16,748 bases of DNA from contig CAXMUH010000043.1 of assembly GCA_964196565.1 (NCBI GenBank), positions 1 to 16,748 of the forward strand, read 5' to 3'. This DNA is from 2-12-FULL-42-15 sp964196565 (GTDB taxonomy: Bacteria > Pseudomonadota > Gammaproteobacteria > Coxiellales > Coxiellaceae). Shown here piece by piece: positions 13,019-16,748 of this stretch. The notes under the pieces were generated by a model. It did no database searches. It had not been told where the DNA came from and saw only the letters and a program-made list of their open reading frames with translations. The position numbers were made by a program, and so were the translations under genes. Numbering within the stretch: the first letter of the stretch is position 1; the number at the start of each line of letters is the position of its first letter.

Positions 13019-14199
13019 TGGCATACTACAATTGGAAAGGCATTTACCCCAATGGGCAATTAGCAAAAGGGCAGTTAAAAGCAAATGATCGCCGCGAAGT
13101 CATTAATAAAATTCACGACAACCATATCACCCCTTTTTATATAAAGCGGATTTTTTTTACTTTTAGCACTATCCCCACAATTTATATTTTATCATTTATT
13201 CGCGAACTTGCTTTATTATTACAGACAAATGTTCCTCTGACTCAAGCCTTGAGCGTGCTTTCACAGTCCGAAAAAAATCTCAGTTTAAAGGATATTATTA
13301 CCCAAATAAATAAAGCCATTATCAGTGGCAGCAGCCTCTATCATGCACTGACCCAATTTCCGCTTGTTTTTTCCAGACAGATGCTGGCGTTTATTCAAAG
13401 CGGTGAAAACACCGCTAGACTCAGCCAATCTTTAATAAAACTCAGCCAGCTACTCGAATCTCAACAAAAAATAAAAAACCAACTGAAAAAAGCACTGAGT
13501 TATCCGTTGTTTTTATTGATTTGCACCTTACTAATAAGCATTGGTATTATGTTTTACATTATCCCCAAATATCAAAGTTTTTTTAATGAACTCGGCGGAC
13601 GCTTACCAAAACTAACCGTCGTCTTATTAAATTTAACCCTGTGGCTACAGCAGCATATTTTTATTCTTGGCTTCACTTTAATGCTGACAATAATCATATT
13701 GGTGATAATATTCCAACAGCCAAAAGCAAAATTGGCTTGCCATCAACTGATGCTAAAACTACCAGTTACAAAATCTTTAGCTCTACTCTATGCGATTAGC
13801 CAATGGAGTTATCTGTTATCCATGTCCGCACAAACGGGCATTCCATTGCTGGGGGCCCTTGCCCTTGCCAACAAAACCATCACTAATAAAGCCATTAGCA
13901 TTAAATTAAATCAAATACTGCCATCATTACAATCAGGTGAAACTTTACACACATGCTTAGCCAAAACAAAATTATTTCCTCAAATTACATTAAAAATGAT
14001 ACTAATTGGTGAAACCACTGGGACATTAGGGCATGTTTTTAGTACAATTGCTGAGGACTATCAATCGAGATTAACCGAGTATTTATCGTCGCTTGTTAAG
14101 CGGGCTGAACCGATGATCATGCTGGTAATAGCCGCATTGACCGGACTGCTGATTACAGCGCTTTATTTACCCATGATCAATCTCGGCCTAAACGTATAA
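13018..14199 (+). CDS. pilC: Type IV pilus inner-membrane platform protein PilC
   Basis: This 393-residue GspF/PilC-family protein has two repeated cytoplasmic helical domains (about 65 to 180 and 255 to 380), each beginning with a FIREL-like or WSYLL-like segment and containing GxxLxxAL. The membrane segments lie near 163 to 185, 213 to 235 and 366 to 386. PilC couples PilB ATP hydrolysis to pilin insertion. The ATG shares its A with the pilB stop (TAATG), implying translational coupling. The length matches the family and no defect is visible. Confidence 0.9.
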   Translation: MAYYNWKGIYPNGQLAKGQLKANDRREVINKIHDNHITPFYIKRIFFTFSTIPTIYILSFIRELALLLQTNVPLTQALSVLSQSEKNLSLKDIITQINKAIISGSSLYHALTQFPLVFSRQMLAFIQSGENTARLSQSLIKLSQLLESQQKIKNQLKKALSYPLFLLICTLLISIGIMFYIIPKYQSFFNELGGRLPKLTVVLLNLTLWLQQHIFILGFTLMLTIIILVIIFQQPKAKLACHQLMLKLPVTKSLALLYAISQWSYLLSMSAQTGIPLLGALALANKTITNKAISIKLNQILPSLQSGETLHTCLAKTKLFPQITLKMILIGETTGTLGHVFSTIAEDYQSRLTEYLSSLVKRAEPMIMLVIAALTGLLITALYLPMINLGLNV

Positions 14200-14215
14200 C
14201 GCAAGGTTGCATAAA

Positions 14216-15064
14216 GTGATTACGACAATACAATCCAATATTTTTATCGCCTATATAATTATTGCTATTTTTGGGCTCATTGTTGGCAGCTTTTTAACAG
14301 TGGTTATTTCTCGCTACCCCACCATGCTGCAACAACAGTGGCAAGATGAATGCAGAGAATTTTTAAACCTGAAAGAAGATGAGCCGCCCACCAAGGTATC
14401 ACTGGCACTACCCGGTTCATTTTGCCCAATGTGTAAAACCCCGATTAAGTTTTATCACAATATTCCTGTGCTCAGCTATCTATGGCTCAGAGGCAAGTGT
14501 GCACACTGCAAGCGGCATATTTCGGCACTGTACCCATCGATTGAACTCCTGACCGCCATCACTTCACTCGTTGTTTTCTGGCGTTTTGGGCTCACAGACG
14601 AAATGCTGGCAGCGCTTTTTTTAACCTACATGTTAATCGCACTCACCTTTATCGATTTCAAACACCAAATTCTGCCCGACACCATGACACTGTCGGCACT
14701 GTGGATTGGCTTATTATTTAATACCATGGGGTTATACACCCAATTAGTGAATGCGGTTTGGGGCGCTGTTATCGGTTACCTTTTGTTATGGATCTCTGCC
14801 TGGATTTTCCTAAAGCTGCGCAAAAAGCAAGGCATGGGAAATGGGGATTTTAAAATGATGGCAATGGTCGGCGCATGGCTTGGATTAAATATGATGATAA
14901 ATACGCTGCTCATCGCAGTCATTGTAGGCGCACTGACCAGCGTGGTGCTGATCTTTTTCAAAAAAATCTCCTGGCAACGTGCTGTTCCCTTCGGCCCATT
15001 TATTGCACTCGCTGCCTGGATTACCCTACTTTGCGGGCCTTTTATCATTCAATGGATACAATAA
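14216..15064 (+). CDS. pilD: Prepilin peptidase/N-methyltransferase PilD
   Basis: This 282-residue A24-family aspartic protease cleaves and N-methylates prepilins in the inner membrane. The N-terminal cytoplasmic domain has the two zinc-binding CxxC pairs (CPMC at 70-73 and CAHC at 95-98). The catalytic aspartates are in TFIDFKHQILPD (Asp147) and GNGDFK (Asp211). Seven or eight hydrophobic segments are visible. I chose the GTG at 14216, with AAGG nine bases upstream; a TTG at 14207 lies directly against that site and is less likely. Its stop overlaps the coaE start by one base. Confidence 0.92.
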   Translation: MITTIQSNIFIAYIIIAIFGLIVGSFLTVVISRYPTMLQQQWQDECREFLNLKEDEPPTKVSLALPGSFCPMCKTPIKFYHNIPVLSYLWLRGKCAHCKRHISALYPSIELLTAITSLVVFWRFGLTDEMLAALFLTYMLIALTFIDFKHQILPDTMTLSALWIGLLFNTMGLYTQLVNAVWGAVIGYLLLWISAWIFLKLRKKQGMGNGDFKMMAMVGAWLGLNMMINTLLIAVIVGALTSVVLIFFKKISWQRAVPFGPFIALAAWITLLCGPFIIQWIQ

Positions 15065-15663
15065 TGCTAAAAATTGGCTTAACTGGGGGCATTGGAAGCG
15101 GCAAATCAACCGTTGCTGATTTATTCAGCCACCATGGTGCTACAATTATTGATGCTGATCAAATCTCACACTCATTGACAGAACCAGGCAATGAATGCTT
15201 TCAAAAAATTATTGAACACTTTGGCAAAAAGTATATTCGCCAAGATGGTAGACTCAATCGTGCACTATTACGCGAAATTATTTTTTCCGATAAGTCCGAA
15301 CGCCAATGGTTAGAGCAACTGCTACACCCAAAAATTCGCGAACAAATGCTGGATGTGATGCTAAGCATCGACGCGCTTTATTGTATTGCCGTAGTACCAT
15401 TATTAGTGGAATCCAACTTACTCAAGCTTTTTGATCGCATACTGGTTGTTGATACCACGGAAGAACTACAACTGCAACGCAGCGACGCTCGAGACAGTTC
15501 CAGCCGATCTAAAATAAAGCAAATCATTCATTCCCAATGCACACCCGAAGCCCGCCTTAACGCTGCTGACGACGTAATCTCCAATAATGGAAGCCTGGAA
15601 GATTTAAAAAAACAAGTGGACAAATTAGATCGGCTATACCGCAATTATACCCAACGCGGATGA
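15064..15663 (+). CDS. coaE: Dephospho-CoA kinase
   Basis: This 199-residue cytoplasmic kinase phosphorylates dephospho-CoA, the last step of coenzyme A synthesis. Walker A is GGIGSGKS (8-15), the substrate/base region is IIDADQISH with Asp32, and the lid region has QRSDARDSSSRSKIKQII. The length is normal for CoaE. The true start is the ATG sharing one base with the pilD stop (TAATG); a longer open frame upstream is just pilD read in another frame. Linkage of coaE to pilBCD is conserved in many gammaproteobacteria. Confidence 0.95.
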   Translation: MLKIGLTGGIGSGKSTVADLFSHHGATIIDADQISHSLTEPGNECFQKIIEHFGKKYIRQDGRLNRALLREIIFSDKSERQWLEQLLHPKIREQMLDVMLSIDALYCIAVVPLLVESNLLKLFDRILVVDTTEELQLQRSDARDSSSRSKIKQIIHSQCTPEARLNAADDVISNNGSLEDLKKQVDKLDRLYRNYTQRG

Positions 15664-15693
15664 ATTCTAGGCTTCGTCATTCCTGCGAGGCTG

Positions 15694-15772
15694 CCGTCAT
15701 TCCGGCGTATGCAGGAATCTCACCACATTGGCGTTTAATTTCAAAAGATCCCTGCATACGCAGTGATGACGG
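15694..15772. repeat. Composite palindromic repeat, copy 1
   Basis: This is a two-palindrome unit: an imperfect ATTCCGGCGTATGCAGGAAT, a spacer (ctcaccacattggcg...), and a second degenerate palindrome ending in GATGACGG. A partial element (CGTCATTCCTGCG) lies just before it. It matches copy 2 in order and spacer sequence. The class resembles dispersed ATTCC...GGAAT repeats found in many bacteria, such as Neisseria dRS3. Confidence 0.8.
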
Positions 15773-15804
15773 CGCCCCGTGTTAAGCCGGAATCTCCATA
15801 AAAA

Positions 15805-15884
15805 CCGTCATTCCGGCGTATGCCGGAATCTCACTACATTGGCGTTTAATTTCAAAAGATCCCAGCTTTCGCTGGGATGACCGG
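15805..15884. repeat. Composite palindromic repeat, copy 2
   Basis: ATTCCGGCGTATGCCGGAAT is joined by a 29-base spacer nearly identical to that of copy 1 to ATCCCAGCTTTCGCTGGGAT and GACCGG. Both palindromes are well formed here. The shared spacer shows that the two palindromes move or duplicate as one 80-bp element. Confidence 0.8.
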
Positions 15885-15922
15885 CGGGCGTTAAAAAGTG
15901 ATTGAAAAACAGCGAGTTACCG

Positions 15923-16215
15923 TCATAAGATCTCATAATATAAATCGTTCCATTCAGGATTCAATCTTTCAATTAACTCAATTTTCCATTGCCTCTTCCA
16001 GGATTTGATTTGTTTTTCTCTAGTGATAGCTGCATACATATTTTCATGCAGTTCAAAATAGACTAATTGGTGAAGATTGTATTTCTTGCTAAACCCGCTA
16101 GCAAATTTATTTTTATGTTGGTAAATCCGTTGTATTAAGTTTGATGTAACACCAAGGTAAAGTGTGCCAGCTGGTTTGTTGGTGATGATATAAATTACCG
16201 GTTTTTTTCATGCAT
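15923..16215 (-). pseudogene. GIY-YIG nuclease gene, frameshifted at its start
   Basis: The minus strand encodes a single-domain GIY-YIG protein of the URI/YhbQ type: VIYIITNK, GTLYLGVTSNLIQRIYQHK, ITREKQIKSWKRQWKIELIE, then NPEWNDLYYEIL, about 97 residues in all. Both halves of the GIY-YIG motif, the following Arg and the late Glu are present. The only well-placed start, ATG at 16215, is followed by GCATG and seven A's; one more A would give MHEKKPVIYIITN in frame. With seven, the frame closes at TAA within six codons. Nearby repeat copies of the same start have eight A's. The gene is therefore off, decayed or phase-variable. Such proteins are small DNA endonucleases of mostly unknown role. 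Confidence 0.75.
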
Positions 16216-16378
16216 TACGACAACATCCTGAGATTCCGGCATACGCCGGAATGACGGCCGGTTTTTTTTCATGCATTACGACAACATCCTGAGATTCCGG
16301 CATACGCCGGAATGACGGCTGGTTTTTTTTCATGCATTGCGCCAACATCCTGAGATCCCAGCTTTCGCTGGGATGACG
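16209..16378. repeat. 61-bp tandem repeats containing the GIY-YIG gene start
   Basis: Units begin at 16209, 16270 and 16331, exactly 61 bases apart; the third changes palindrome type partway. Each contains, on the minus strand, a palindrome of the ATTCCGGCG type, the leader CAGGATGTTG, and ATGCATG followed by a run of A's. The run is seven (16202-16208) next to the real gene and eight (16262-16269, 16323-16330) in the other copies. Confidence 0.88.
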
Positions 16379-16435
16379 GTAGATTCCTGCTTCCGCAGGA
16401 ATGACGGTAGATTCCGGCATACGCAGGAATGACGG
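16379..16435. repeat. Two further palindromic modules
   Basis: ATTCCTGCTTCCGCAGGAAT and the imperfect ATTCCGGCATACGCAGGAAT, each followed by GACGG, extend the tandem array at about 28-base spacing without the GIY-YIG leader. Open frames here (VIPAYAGI-type peptides) are translations of the repeats, not genes. Confidence 0.75.
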
Positions 16436-16544
16436 CATTGTGTGCCATTATGAGCAAACCATTAACAACTAGCAATACAGTATTGACGACAGGCCCTAGA
16501 GTTGACTCTCATTACATTAAGTCTAAATACATTTGGTAAAACAG

Positions 16545-16570
16545 AAACCGCCTCGGATGAGGCGGTTTTT
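16545..16570. terminator. Intrinsic terminator hairpin
   Basis: AAACCGCCTC (16545-16554), loop GGAT and GAGGCGGTTT (16559-16568) form a strong stem of ten pairs, with T-runs on either strand. It lies 17 bases past the stop of the minus-strand gene to its right and probably terminates it; it could act in both directions. Confidence 0.85.
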
Positions 16571-16586
16571 AGAAGTTGAAATCTTT

Positions 16587-16748
16587 TTAAGGTATAATAA
16601 TAGTACCAGCACCAATGGTTAAGTTTCCTGCCACTAGAACACCACCAGTAGTACCATTAGTGTTAAGTGAGGCAATGCCTGCAGCCGTTATCGCTACTGG
16701 ACGATCAGTGTATATAGTGTTCACACCACTTGTTACAATCGCGAGGCC
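16587..16748 (-). CDS. Unrecognised protein, C-terminal part
   Basis: An open frame enters from the right edge and ends at TAA (16587-16589), giving 53 residues. They are rich in Gly, Thr, Ala and Val, with GIASLNTNGTTGGVLVAGNL near the end and a terminal GAGTIIIP. There are no charged patches or motifs that I recognise. The alternating small and beta-branched residues suggest beta structure, as in surface or structural proteins, but this is a guess. The following terminator supports a real gene end. Confidence 0.6.
   Translation of the reverse strand, partial: GLAIVTSGVNTIYTDRPVAITAAGIASLNTNGTTGGVLVAGNLTIGAGTIIIP

Noticed and set aside
14875..15063. N-terminal extension of coaE
   Set aside because: It is the pilD coding region read in another frame. 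CoaE begins naturally at MLKIGLTGG (15064), which shares a base with the pilD stop.
15694..16435. CRISPR array
   Set aside because: The repeats are palindromic modules with no unique spacers of constant length and no cas genes. The 61-bp periodicity comes from tandem duplication.
16208..16475. Open frames encoding VIPAYAGI-type peptides on the minus strand
   Set aside because: They are translations of the palindromic repeats, a well-known source of false genes. Their starts are copies of the GIY-YIG gene start.
16502..16529. Promoter-like TTGACT-N16-TAAATA pointing at the terminator
   Set aside because: It would yield only a very short transcript ending at 16570. There is no other support for a small RNA.

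Overview
The window is A+T-rich gammaproteobacterial DNA. It falls into two parts: the end of an integrative conjugative element (ICE) or genomic island (1 to about 11,060), and conserved chromosome to its right (about 11,060 to 16,748). The order tRNA-Thr, pilA, pilB, pilC, pilD, coaE, with intergenic palindromic repeats, suggests the Legionellales, perhaps a Coxiellaceae relative. This placement rests on gene content and recalled family features, not on a database search.

ISLAND. From the left edge, on the minus strand, come the start of a trbE/virB4 gene, then trbD, trbC and trbB of a conjugative type IV secretion system. Transcription runs leftwards, out of the window. Upstream of trbB lies a short LuxR-type regulator, preceded by an overlapping gene pair that looks like a phage lambda O/P replication module: a winged-helix initiator-like protein and a P-family helicase loader. 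Repeated GTGGCGG motifs flank an AT-rich stretch inside the initiator gene, so it may carry an intragenic origin. As far as I recall, Legionella trb/lvr islands have a similar regulator-lvrA-lvrB-trb layout. Divergent from this operon is a CI-like repressor. Its intergenic region carries a 19-bp palindrome, and a near copy (16 of 19 bases) overlaps a putative promoter in front of the excisionase/integrase genes about 6.3 kb away, so one repressor may control both transfer and excision.

CARGO. Between repressor and integrase are an HNH-like protein bracketed by a duplicated 3' end of the repressor gene, an IS3-type orfA scrap, a HEPN-like protein behind an 18-bp perfect palindrome, a small XRE regulator, a coupled alpha/beta hydrolase and LuxR regulator, and a divergent MHS-type transporter. 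The island ends with an excisionase-like HTH gene, a tyrosine recombinase and the 3' end of tRNA-Thr(CGU), the presumed attachment site.

CHROMOSOME. To the right of the tRNA is a tight cluster: pilA, an unusually short pilB, pilC, pilD and coaE. pilB/pilC and pilD/coaE each share one base (TAATG). Two 19-bp direct repeats 33 bp apart precede pilA. Beyond coaE are two 80-bp composite palindromic repeats, a GIY-YIG nuclease gene out of frame with its apparent start by one base in a poly-A tract, and 61-bp tandem repeats that each contain a copy of that gene's start plus a palindrome. A terminator and the 3' end of an unrecognised minus-strand gene close the window.
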